Shown piece after piece: positions 8,558-16,816 of a stretch of DNA of 64,000 nt (position 1 is its first letter; the number at the start of each line of letters is the position of its first letter). Origin of the DNA: Thermoplasmatota archaeon (GTDB taxonomy: Archaea > Thermoplasmatota > E2 > UBA202 > JdFR-43); contig JAPDJT010000006.1 in assembly GCA_029258955.1 (NCBI GenBank), positions 1 through 64,000 on the forward strand, read 5' to 3'. Below the pieces are notes generated by a model. It was not told the origin of the DNA. It worked only from the letters and a program-made list of their open reading frames with translations, and did no database searches. Made by a program: the position numbers and the translations under genes.

Positions 8558-10513
8558 TTAGGGAGCCATTCCTTGGAAGAAAAACATTGACATTATGGTG
8601 ACAATGCTATATAAAAATACTGCTGTTGGAAGGGCTTTCCCAAGTTCATATAAATATTGGATTCTATCATCTCCTTCATCGATTCCATTTGCAAATCTAA
8701 TGAGCAATAGAACAAGAAGAATTATGTAAATTCCAACAACTAAAACTAAGTATTCAGGCTTAACATTCTCTATTGAAAATTTAGGAGAGCCAAATAAAAA
8801 TTGCGAATTTTCCTCGGAAATCATTTTCCAGTCTATTTTTGACATTACTCCATAAATTAGCTTTGCAATTCCTAAAGTTACGCCTGCAATCATTGGGGCA
8901 AATACTGTTGCTGTTGTTTTAAGTGTTGAAGTTAGAGTTCCTAAAGCATTTTTTATATTTCTTTCAACATCCTGCAACTGCTTCAAATGATCAGCAATTT
9001 TAACTATTGCTACCCCCGCCGCCACATAACTTTTCTTTATTCCTTCAACAAACAACTTCATTATAGCTTTTATTCTATCAGAATAAACGTGTTTTAAAGA
9101 GCCAAATTTTTTATCAAACAAAGCATCATTTGTATTCATTCTCATTGATTGCAAGTTGAAAAAAGTTTTTCCAAATAGTTCTCCCATTTTTGAGCCTTTC
9201 AAAGCTTCAGATGCATATGCAAATGCTTCTTCAGCAGGCTTTCCTTCCATAATTCTCTTTCCTAGAACATATAAAGAATCGCTGAATTCCTTTTCCATCT
9301 CTTTTATTTCATCTCTCACTTTTTTATAAGCAGAGTATGTTGATAAGCAGTAAATGGAGACAAAAGCTGTAAATCCCCATAGGATGAATAAAGTTACTGG
9401 AAAATAGGCATTCAATCCACCTTCTTCAGCAGGCTTAGAAATGAAATCAATAATACCTCCTTTTAAAGGAAAAAGTGGCAAAAGCATGAAAATTATGCCA
9501 GGTAAAGAAAGCAGGATACCAGCTGTTAAAGCCATTGTAAAATTTGCCTTTCTGTTTATTTTAGCCACATAAGGATGGCTAGAGGGCACATGAGGAGGAT
9601 TAAATGTAGCTGGTCTTTCCAACAAAACTTTTCTTATATAAATGAAAAGCAAGATAGGCAAAATAATATCATATAGAATAAGGACTTGGAAAATAGAAAG
9701 GCTGAAGCCAACAAGCCCAACAGCAGGAAGCATTGCCACCAATGCCAAAGGAATCATAACCCCTATTGAATAAATTACTAAAGTTGGCTGATGAAGTTTA
9801 TTTGCAAATTCTACCATTGTAGCCTTTGTTCCATCCAGAACAACATCTAAAGCCCTGTCTAAAGTAATTGTCCTTTGCCCTTCGTCTCTTTCATGAACAG
9901 AACTTCTTACCAAATGAAAAGCTCTCTTTAAATAATCACTCCATTTTCCCCATAAGTTTGCAAAATATGTTATTGCATCTTCAATGCTCTTATGAATTCT
10001 AATTTCTAAATCCCACATTAATTTCCTTAAATCCTTTCCTAAGGAAGTGTTTGATTCCCTAGCAGCAAATCTAAAGGCATTCTCCAGATTTGGAATGAGT
10101 TTTAGATACATTACAATGTAACTTAAAACCTCTGGTATATCCCCTAATGAATGAATTTTCATATGTCTTGCCTTAATTTTTGGATATTCGGAAATGAAAT
10201 GCAAAGTAAAGATAGGCAGACCAATTGTTATTATAAACATAAGAAGAAATGTTATTATTCCAGCTTTGCCCAAATCAAATCCATAAAATGCAAGAATAAT
10301 TAAATCTAAAAATAAAGCAAATAAAAAAGAGATAAAAGCACTAGCATATGAGAATAGGATAATCTGCCAAGGCTCCAAATCTAAGCCAGTAAAATTCAGA
10401 GAATCAAGAAATTCTTGAGAAACTTTTTTCTCTGCTTCCTTTTTTAGCTTTTCTACATTAGTAATCCATGAGAATTTTTTATTAATCTTTCTGCACAAAT
10501 TTTCATAATTCAT
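8558..10513 (-). CDS. Type II/IV secretion system F-domain membrane protein (TadC/ArlJ-like)
   Basis: This is a 651-residue polytopic membrane protein. Two type II secretion F (T2SSF/TadC) domains can be seen, each with a cytoplasmic helical part rich in charged residues (IPEVLSYIVMYLKL, RIMEGKPAEEAFAYA) followed by hydrophobic segments; I count roughly nine hydrophobic stretches. Such proteins form the platform of archaeal type IV pili and archaella, working with the ATPase encoded next to it, with which it overlaps by 4 bases. The size is larger than ArlJ and matches pilus-type platforms. No prepilin, prepilin peptidase, ArlF/G or ArlH gene is nearby, so the exported structure is unknown. 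Confidence 0.85.
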   Translation of the reverse strand: MNYENLCRKINKKFSWITNVEKLKKEAEKKVSQEFLDSLNFTGLDLEPWQIILFSYASAFISFLFALFLDLIILAFYGFDLGKAGIITFLLMFIITIGLPIFTLHFISEYPKIKARHMKIHSLGDIPEVLSYIVMYLKLIPNLENAFRFAARESNTSLGKDLRKLMWDLEIRIHKSIEDAITYFANLWGKWSDYLKRAFHLVRSSVHERDEGQRTITLDRALDVVLDGTKATMVEFANKLHQPTLVIYSIGVMIPLALVAMLPAVGLVGFSLSIFQVLILYDIILPILLFIYIRKVLLERPATFNPPHVPSSHPYVAKINRKANFTMALTAGILLSLPGIIFMLLPLFPLKGGIIDFISKPAEEGGLNAYFPVTLFILWGFTAFVSIYCLSTYSAYKKVRDEIKEMEKEFSDSLYVLGKRIMEGKPAEEAFAYASEALKGSKMGELFGKTFFNLQSMRMNTNDALFDKKFGSLKHVYSDRIKAIMKLFVEGIKKSYVAAGVAIVKIADHLKQLQDVERNIKNALGTLTSTLKTTATVFAPMIAGVTLGIAKLIYGVMSKIDWKMISEENSQFLFGSPKFSIENVKPEYLVLVVGIYIILLVLLLIRFANGIDEGDDRIQYLYELGKALPTAVFLYSIVTIMSMFFFQGMAP

Positions 10514-12693
10514 ATTCTCTTTACATATTCCTTAAACCATTTCTTCCATTTCTCCCATATTTCTTGATAATCTGGCTTACCATATTCATTTTTACTTTCT
10601 TCCAATAACATCCAATATGCATTGTTTGCATCCCTTACAGCTTCAGCTTCTAAAACAGCTTCATTTTCTTTGCCATATTTTACCATTTCTTCCTTTATTT
10701 TAGCTCTCAAAGATATATTTTCTAAAGCTTCCTCTATGCTTATTCCCCAATCTTTAGCTATTTTACCAATAATTTCAGATTGCCCCATATCGAGCAAATC
10801 AGTTGCTTCCAAAACATCCTTTTCAGTATTATATGTCATAATATCTGCAAAAATTTTATCTGGATCAACATCTTTTCCCCAGCCAGCTTTTATAACTTCA
10901 GATATTTGAACAACTCTCCTCTTCTTTTCCATTCCTCCTCCTATCCTTATAGGAGCAGCGATTACAACAATATCTGTTGCTTTAAATGAAGTAGCTGGAA
11001 CACCAATATCATAAACGATTCTTTCAAAAACATCTCTTGTTGTTGCTCCATGGATAGTGCCAAGAACAACATTGCCTGCTGCGCCAACACGCATTGCTTC
11101 AAAAAGAACTTTTGTTTCTTCCCCTCTTACCTCTCCAAGTATTAAAACAGATTCTCCGAGCCTTAGTGCTGTTCTTAAAGCTGTTGCTGGCTCTATACCG
11201 CTTCCTTCTCCAGCTGTAATTGGTTGAGTGATTAATGACTGAATTTTATAGCCTAATGCTTGCAAATCATCAACAGGAATTTCTGGAGTATCCTCTAAAG
11301 TTAAAATTCTAAATCTCTGGGGAATTTCTAAAATTAAAGAGGAAAGTAATGAAGTTTTTCCCGCTCCTCTGCTTCCAGCAATTAATATTGTAGCCTGCCC
11401 ATCTACAAAGAAGCTTAGTAAGCCAGCAGCTAATGGGCTAAGCATTTCATAATAAACAAGCTTTGGTAAAGTCCAAGGCGTTATAGCATGGCGACGAATA
11501 GCAAAAGCTACTCCTTTTGGGGTGAGAGGAGCAGAAATGGCAGCAATTCTTGAAGAATATTCTTCTAAACCCATATCTAAGATTGGAGAAGCTTCAGAAA
11601 AAGGACGCCCACTTAAGCTTCTAAATCTTGTTGATAAAGCTTCAACATCTTTTTCAGAGAAGTAAATATTGGTTGTATATTCTTCTCCCTGCCATACAAT
11701 ATGCAAAGGATTGTTGGCAACCGGAGCATTTATGTAAATATCTTGTATATTTTTATCTAAAAGCAAATCCTCCAGCAAACCAAGTCCCGCTGTATATTTT
11801 GCAAAAATATCTGCTAAGCTATCCAATTTTTCCATATCAATGTGAATACCTTCTTCTTCAGCAATTTCTCTTATTTTATCTTTGGCAAATTTCATAAAAT
11901 AATCTCTTGCATTCTCTGGCTCCATAAAAGAAGTGTCTTTGGGACGATGTTTTGCCAAATTTTCCTTAACTTTTTGCAAAATTTTCAGCTCTTCAGAAGG
12001 CAGATTATATTCTGGAGGAATTACGAAATACATTTTTTCTGGTCTACTCGCCAATGAATATAAAGCTACTTGTAAAGCTCTACCTCCTTTTCTTTTAACT
12101 TCATATTTTTTAATGAAAATAGCATCGGGAGGAGGAGTTAAATGTATATAAGTGTCAAAAAAGATAGGTCTAACATATGGTTGCAATTCATACATATAAT
12201 AAAAGCTGCTATCTTTGCTATCATCTATTTTTCTTTCTAAACTATTTCTCCAAATTATTTCCTTTAAATTTTCATACAACAATTTAACACATTCGCCACA
12301 TTTTCCTTCAAGAATAACAGGCTTCTTTCTTTTTCCTAAAAATTTCTTGAGCTTTTTATATGCTTTGATTGGGTCATTAAATGCAATATCTTTTATTTCA
12401 TCGAATTTTTTCTTTGTCTCACACTCCTCACATCCATCATTATATTTAATGTTTAGATTGCTGAGTTCATCAGCAAAACTTGCCAAATTTTTTAAAAACT
12501 TCAATGCTTTTCCTTCAAATACCTTAACAAAAGGATGATTTAAAACAACTCTTTCTGCATGCTCTTTTGCCAATATTTTTAATATACCTTGTCTGCAATT
12601 CTCATCAATAAGCGAGGAAGAATTTTTGCAATTTTCACAATCAATAAAAATAACCCTCCTGCCCCCCTCCTTCCCCGCAGAATAATTGCACAT
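10510..12693 (-). CDS. Type II/IV secretion (VirB11/TadA-like) ATPase with a CxxC-rich N-terminal domain
   Basis: The C-terminal half of this 727-residue protein is a secretion ATPase: Walker A GSRGAGKTS at about 440-448, an ASP/Walker B region LILGEVRGEE, a His box GTIHGATTRDVFERI and the preceding ARDYFMKFAKDKIREIAEEE-type N-domain. It would power assembly or export through the membrane partner encoded directly downstream. The first 150 residues are unusual: CxxC pairs at 19/22, 88/91 and 132/135, plus Cys2 and Cys33, suggest a zinc or iron-sulfur site. I use the ATG at 12693; a GGAGG motif inside the gene (GGCAGGAGG) has no good start codon after it. The gene is divergent from the HerA-like ATPase gene 37 bases away. 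Confidence 0.88.
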   Translation of the reverse strand: MCNYSAGKEGGRRVIFIDCENCKNSSSLIDENCRQGILKILAKEHAERVVLNHPFVKVFEGKALKFLKNLASFADELSNLNIKYNDGCEECETKKKFDEIKDIAFNDPIKAYKKLKKFLGKRKKPVILEGKCGECVKLLYENLKEIIWRNSLERKIDDSKDSSFYYMYELQPYVRPIFFDTYIHLTPPPDAIFIKKYEVKRKGGRALQVALYSLASRPEKMYFVIPPEYNLPSEELKILQKVKENLAKHRPKDTSFMEPENARDYFMKFAKDKIREIAEEEGIHIDMEKLDSLADIFAKYTAGLGLLEDLLLDKNIQDIYINAPVANNPLHIVWQGEEYTTNIYFSEKDVEALSTRFRSLSGRPFSEASPILDMGLEEYSSRIAAISAPLTPKGVAFAIRRHAITPWTLPKLVYYEMLSPLAAGLLSFFVDGQATILIAGSRGAGKTSLLSSLILEIPQRFRILTLEDTPEIPVDDLQALGYKIQSLITQPITAGEGSGIEPATALRTALRLGESVLILGEVRGEETKVLFEAMRVGAAGNVVLGTIHGATTRDVFERIVYDIGVPATSFKATDIVVIAAPIRIGGGMEKKRRVVQISEVIKAGWGKDVDPDKIFADIMTYNTEKDVLEATDLLDMGQSEIIGKIAKDWGISIEEALENISLRAKIKEEMVKYGKENEAVLEAEAVRDANNAYWMLLEESKNEYGKPDYQEIWEKWKKWFKEYVKRI

Positions 12694-12730
12694 CCAAAAG
12701 TTAATTAATTTTCAAGCTATATATCTTTCG

Positions 12731-13966
12731 ATGGGTATATCTGGCAAATCATATGTTTTGGGGAGAAGAGAAAAGGGGGAAGGAGGGGCTATAAATATTG
12801 GGAGATATTATGCTTTAGATGCTTCATTAGGAGCAGATGTTTTTGTTGATGCATTGAAGCCACATGTAATTTTAATTTGTGGGAAAAGAGGATATGGAAA
12901 GTCATATACAATGGGAGTATTCATTGAAGAAATGTTATCGCTGGAAGAAGAAATAAGAAAAAATATAGGTATTGTAGTTATTGATACTTTGGGAATCTTT
13001 TGGACATTATTTTATCCGAATGAAAAGGAAAAAGATTTGCTGGAAAGATGGAAATTAATGCCAAAAAAATTTGATTTAAGAATACTTTCTTCCCCTGCCA
13101 ACGTTGAAGAATATAGAAAAAAAGGAATAGAGGCAAGGGAATTGCTTATAAAAACAGATGAGCTAAGTCCATTGCACTGGGCACAGCTTTTTAATTTAAA
13201 GCCAACAGATTATATCTCTGCCATTATAGGAAGAGCAATTAGTGAGTTAAACAAGGATTTTTCAATAGATGATATACTTGATTTTATAAAAAATGATAAA
13301 AGAATAAAAGATGAAGCAAAAGTAATTGCAGAAAATTTTCTTCTTATGGCAAAATCATGGGAAATTTTTGATAAAAATGGATTGCCAATAAATGAAATTG
13401 TTAAAGCTGGAAAAGCAACCATTCTAGATTTAAGCAGTTATCCAGAAGAATTAAAGATTGTTGTTGTTGCAATAATAGCAAGAAAAATTTTTGAAGCAAG
13501 AATAAGAGAAAGAAGAAAATATGAAGAGGCGATGATTGAAAAGAAAAAGTTAAAAGAAGAAATCCCTCAGACATGGCTTGCAATAGATGAAGCCCATGTT
13601 TTTCTGCCTATAGAAAGCTGTTTGTCTAAGGATATTTTAATAAAACAATGGATGCGCCAGGGAAGACAACCTGGCGTATCTTTAATTTTAGCTACTCAGA
13701 GACCAAGTTCATTAGACGAAGAAGTTTTGTCGCATAGCGATATCATAATCTGTCATCGTCTAACAGCTCAAGAAGACATAGATGCTTTATCAAAAATCCG
13801 TCCGACTTATATGCTTGAAAGTATAGAAGAGGCAATAAAAAGAGTAGGAACTGAGAAAGGTGTTGCATTAATTATAGATGACACCTCCGAGACAACACAT
13901 GTAATAAAAGTGCGCCCCCGCCTTAGCTGGCATGGGGGAGAGGAGCCATCAGCATTGAGGGCTTAG
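12731..13966 (+). CDS. HerA/FtsK-like P-loop ATPase
   Basis: This 411-residue ATPase has Walker A in CGKRGYGKSYTMG, Walker B in WLAIDEAHVFLP, the QGRQPGVSLILATQRPS sensor segment and SDIIICHRL, the order seen in HerA-like hexameric translocases (DUF87). HerA-type enzymes pump DNA, and relatives also serve secretion systems. Here the gene is divergent from, and 37 bases away from, the secretion ATPase and platform genes, so a role in the same system is possible but unproven. No NurA nuclease gene adjoins it, arguing against the classical repair HerA. I chose ATG 12731 (MGISGKSY); an upstream in-frame ATG at 12686 would overlap the divergent gene. The 3' end overlaps the convergent permease gene by 4 bases. 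Confidence 0.8.
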   Translation: MGISGKSYVLGRREKGEGGAINIGRYYALDASLGADVFVDALKPHVILICGKRGYGKSYTMGVFIEEMLSLEEEIRKNIGIVVIDTLGIFWTLFYPNEKEKDLLERWKLMPKKFDLRILSSPANVEEYRKKGIEARELLIKTDELSPLHWAQLFNLKPTDYISAIIGRAISELNKDFSIDDILDFIKNDKRIKDEAKVIAENFLLMAKSWEIFDKNGLPINEIVKAGKATILDLSSYPEELKIVVVAIIARKIFEARIRERRKYEEAMIEKKKLKEEIPQTWLAIDEAHVFLPIESCLSKDILIKQWMRQGRQPGVSLILATQRPSSLDEEVLSHSDIIICHRLTAQEDIDALSKIRPTYMLESIEEAIKRVGTEKGVALIIDDTSETTHVIKVRPRLSWHGGEEPSALRA

Positions 13967-15042
13967 TCTTCTTCCCATTTTGTGATGATTGTGCCCATAA
14001 TGAAGACAATGATTGCGAATATGGAAATTATAGCTAAGTTTAGCAAACTTTTATGGAAATCTCTAAAAATCATAGCATTCCTTAATCCTTCATTTACATA
14101 GTATAATGGCAGTATTTTGGCAAAAATTTGGAGATAAGAGGGCATCATCTCTAAAGGGAAGAAAGTTCCAGCTAAAAACATCATTGGAAATATAATGGCG
14201 CTAGCTGCAGAATCAGCGCTTTCCTCCTCATTTACAAATCTGGCAATCAACATTCCTATGCCTGTAAAGGCAAATGAAGCAGAAATGATTGTGAGCAATG
14301 AAAATAAATTTAGGGTAATTTTCGTATCAAAAACAAGTTTCCCTACCCCAACTATTATGAAAGTTGATAAGAAAGCTAGGAAAAGGAAATAAAGCATTTT
14401 TGCAAAAATCCAATAGCTTCTTTTCAGAGGAGTAGTTAATAATTTCTTTAGAATACCCCTTTTCCTATATTTTAAATTAATTTCAACGCTTCCATAGATG
14501 GCGGAGGTCATTATTGTCATGCCAATTACTCCTGGAATGAAAAAATCAATATATTCGTATTCTTTACTTACCACGCTTTCTTCCTTACATCTTATATAAT
14601 TTCTTCCATTGTTTAACCTTATATTAAGTTCATTTAGGACATTTGCAACAAATGTTCTTACAGCAGAATTAGTTGTTTCTTTTGAAGGATCTAAATATAA
14701 AGTGAGATTTATTTCTTCTTTATTTATCAATGCATCTTGAAAACCTTTTGGAATTTGCAATGCAGCACCATGTTCTTTTACAAATTCCTTTATATCCTCA
14801 TCAGCCTTTATTATTTTAACATCAACAATCTCTATTTTTGATATGTTCTCTATAAAAGCTTTTGAAGCAAATGAATTATCTAAATCTTGAATGCCCAACA
14901 ATATTTTTTGCTCTCCTCCAGAGAAAATTGCACCAAAAATTAATATAAGCAATACTGGAAATGCAACAGTCCAGAATACAGCTGCCTTATTTCTATACCA
15001 ATTTTTAATGCTTAATTCGAAATCTTTAATTATTGCTCTCAT
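13963..15042 (-). CDS. ABC-2 type transporter permease
   Basis: This is a 359-residue membrane protein of the ABC-2 exporter type. An N-terminal helix (FWTVAFPVLLILIFGAIF) is followed by a ~150-residue external domain and then five hydrophobic helices, including FFIPGVIGMTIMTSAIYG and FPMMFLAGTFFPLEMMP, the conserved ABC-2 signature region. It overlaps the ATPase gene upstream by 17 bases, so the two form one exporter. Substrates of such systems include drugs, lipids and peptides; nothing here decides between them. Confidence 0.88.
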   Translation of the reverse strand: MRAIIKDFELSIKNWYRNKAAVFWTVAFPVLLILIFGAIFSGGEQKILLGIQDLDNSFASKAFIENISKIEIVDVKIIKADEDIKEFVKEHGAALQIPKGFQDALINKEEINLTLYLDPSKETTNSAVRTFVANVLNELNIRLNNGRNYIRCKEESVVSKEYEYIDFFIPGVIGMTIMTSAIYGSVEINLKYRKRGILKKLLTTPLKRSYWIFAKMLYFLFLAFLSTFIIVGVGKLVFDTKITLNLFSLLTIISASFAFTGIGMLIARFVNEEESADSAASAIIFPMMFLAGTFFPLEMMPSYLQIFAKILPLYYVNEGLRNAMIFRDFHKSLLNLAIISIFAIIVFIMGTIITKWEED

Positions 15043-15913
15043 CTGCTAACCTCCTTCCAGTTAGTTTTATAAATACATCTTCAAGATTCGCTCTTTCTAT
15101 TTCTATTCTTTCAAATTTTATTTTTTTTGCATCAAGCGAAGATATTATAGAGGATATCTCTTTTTCATTTTCTATTACTATTTCTATGCCCCCCTTCATT
15201 TTCTTATACTCATATCCTTCAAGTTCATTAATTCCCCATATCTTTACTTTTGGCTTTCCTCCATGTTTTTCAATAAGTTCGTTTGGCTCTCCTATATCAA
15301 TTATTTTTCCTTTGTTCATAATTGCAACTCTATCTGCAAGATATTCAGCTTCCTCCATGTAATGAGTAGTTAAAAAAATGGTTTTTCCCTGCCTCTTCAA
15401 ATTTTTTATAACCTCCCATAAATTCCTTCTTGCAGAAGGGTCTAATCCAGTTGTTGGTTCATCAAGAAAAACTAAATCTGGGTCATTAACTAATGCAATG
15501 GCTACACCTACTCTTTGTTTCAATCCAGATGACAAATTTTTGTACAGTTCATCCCTTTTTTCATTTAAATCAATTAATTCAATAAGCTCATCTACATCTA
15601 CGCTATTTTTATATAACGAAGAGAAATAAAGAAGAGTTTCTCTTACTGTTAATCTTTCAAAAGATTGAAATTCTTGAGGAAGAACACCAATCCTTTCCTT
15701 AATCTTTTCATTTGGTTTATCTCCAAATAAATAAATTTCTCCAGATGTTGGCTTTCTAATCATCTCGAGCATTTCTACAGTTGTTGTTTTTCCAGCTCCA
15801 TTAGGGCCAAGTAAAGCAAAAATCTCTCCTTTTCTTACTTCAAATGATATGTTATCTACTGCAACCAAGTCTCCATATACTTTTGTTAGTTCCTTAGTCT
15901 CAATTACATTCAT
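15026..15913 (-). CDS. ABC transporter ATP-binding protein
   Basis: This 295-residue nucleotide-binding subunit has Walker A LLGPNGAGKTTT, Q-loop VLPQEF, an ABC signature LSSGLKQRVG, Walker B LVFLDEPTTGLD and a switch His in FLTTHYMEEAEYLADR. The C-terminal ~70 residues form the extra domain common in drug/lipid exporter (CcmA/DrrA-like) ATPases. It works with the ABC-2 permease encoded downstream, which it overlaps by 17 bases. Confidence 0.92.
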   Translation of the reverse strand: MNVIETKELTKVYGDLVAVDNISFEVRKGEIFALLGPNGAGKTTTVEMLEMIRKPTSGEIYLFGDKPNEKIKERIGVLPQEFQSFERLTVRETLLYFSSLYKNSVDVDELIELIDLNEKRDELYKNLSSGLKQRVGVAIALVNDPDLVFLDEPTTGLDPSARRNLWEVIKNLKRQGKTIFLTTHYMEEAEYLADRVAIMNKGKIIDIGEPNELIEKHGGKPKVKIWGINELEGYEYKKMKGGIEIVIENEKEISSIISSLDAKKIKFERIEIERANLEDVFIKLTGRRLADESNN

Positions 15914-15963
15914 ATAGCATGTAGTGCTAGTAATCTATAAATCATTTGCTCTTTTTGAGCATA

Positions 15964-16080
15964 GTTAATGAAATAGGGTTGTTGCTATAATAAAATGAAA
16001 TGGAATGTTGTTATGGCTTCCTCTCATGTGATAATAGCCAATGGCAACCAATTCATATATTCAACATACCGGAATTTTTG
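15964..16080. repeat. Eroded copies of the window-wide palindromic repeat
   Basis: The 269-base gap between the ABC ATPase and GRAM-like genes holds a half copy (AATGAAATAGGGTTGTTGCTATAA, read at 15968-15991 in two pieces) and a fuller copy from about 15993. The fuller copy shows AATGAAATGGAATG, GTTGTTATGGC, then AATAGCCAATGGCAACC. The two arms are reverse complementary with mismatches. No gene was seen here. Confidence 0.6.
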
Positions 16081-16182
16081 AAAATTGAAGTACGGTAGAA
16101 GTAGCATGGCTAATGAAAAATATCATCATGACAAACACCTATTTCATTTTATTTTTTAACAATTTCTGAGGAGTACCAACAA

Positions 16183-16482
16183 CTATTTTTCATTATTTAC
16201 TCTTTTCATTAAGTTTTTTATAAGCAATAGCAAATTTTTTGCACCTTTTGTTAGAAAAGCATATTCTTTACCTCTTGCAGTAATTTTTAATCTTTTGAAT
16301 AACCTTCCTACTATTTCAACATTCTCTATATCCTTTAGATAAATATCAAAGTTTTTACCTATATATGGGCTGAAAATAATTCTTTTATTGGTTATATAAA
16401 GTCTTCCAGCCTGTTTTATAAATTTAATTTTTACATTTGCACTCCTTTCCCAGAGTATAAATTCATTCTTATTCAGTTCCAC
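16183..16482 (-). CDS. Small GRAM/PH-like domain protein
   Basis: This 99-residue protein has the pattern of GRAM or bacterial PH-like domains: GRLYITNKRIIFSPYIG is the characteristic strand pair, followed by IYLKDIENVEIVGRLFKRLKITARGKEYAFLT with alternating strands and a C-terminal helix. Such domains bind membranes or proteins; the role here is unknown. It has no transmembrane segment or signal peptide and is flanked on both sides by repeat-rich non-coding DNA, so it stands as a single-gene unit. Confidence 0.65.
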   Translation of the reverse strand: MELNKNEFILWERSANVKIKFIKQAGRLYITNKRIIFSPYIGKNFDIYLKDIENVEIVGRLFKRLKITARGKEYAFLTKGAKNLLLLIKNLMKRVNNEK

Positions 16483-16524
16483 AAATTTAAAGAAAAAATG
16501 AAAATAAGAGATTATCGTTTAATT

Positions 16525-16670
16525 TCAAAACAGATTGTTAAAATTAAAATGAATTGAAAGTTGTATAAATTCACTCGTGCAATAATGGCATAGCAGGATG
16601 AAAGATGGTTGTATAATTTCATACCAATAATAGTCAATGCAACCCTATCTTTTATTTTATTTAAGATTTT
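16525..16670. repeat. Two eroded copies of the palindromic repeat next to a full MITE
   Basis: Segments with ATTAAAATGAATTGAAAG, TTGTATAAATTC, CAATAATGGCATAG and again GATGAAAGATGGTTGTATAA, CCAATAATAGTCAATGCAACC follow the layout of the intact repeat. They occupy most of the 334-base gap together with the MITE at 16674. A 78-residue minus-strand frame through this stretch is considered non-coding. Confidence 0.5.
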
Positions 16671-16673
16671 TTC

Positions 16674-16772
16674 GGGTCTGTCGAAAACTAAATGAAATTG
16701 GGTATTGTCATAGTAAGTTCTCTTGCAATAGTGACCAATGATAGCCATTTCTTCTATTTGTTCAACAAACCC
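16674..16772. mobile_element. MITE-like element, copy A (99 bp)
   Basis: It begins GGGTCTGTCGAAAACTAAAT and ends TTTGTTCAACAAACCC, imperfect terminal inverted repeats. It differs from copies B and C by a 4-base gap (TCTCTTGCAATAG for TCTCTTCTAGGCAATAG) and a few substitutions. The flanks GATTTTTTC and TGATTTTTC resemble, but do not exactly form, a 9-bp target duplication. There is no coding capacity. Confidence 0.8.
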
Positions 16773-16816
16773 TGATTTTTCTCTAAAACAATAAATTCAT
16801 TATATAGAATGATATT

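Noticed and set aside
12686-12730. ATG at 12686 as start of the HerA-like gene
   Set aside because: It would overlap the divergent ATPase gene start and adds residues with no resemblance to the family; ATG 12731 gives a normal N-terminus.
8558-13966. An archaellum operon
   Set aside because: Only platform-like and ATPase-like genes are present; archaellin, ArlF, ArlG and ArlH-type genes are absent, and the ATPase N-terminus is unlike ArlI.
16512-16748. 78-residue minus-strand frame
   Set aside because: It lies entirely within repeat copies and the MITE, and its product shows no family resemblance.
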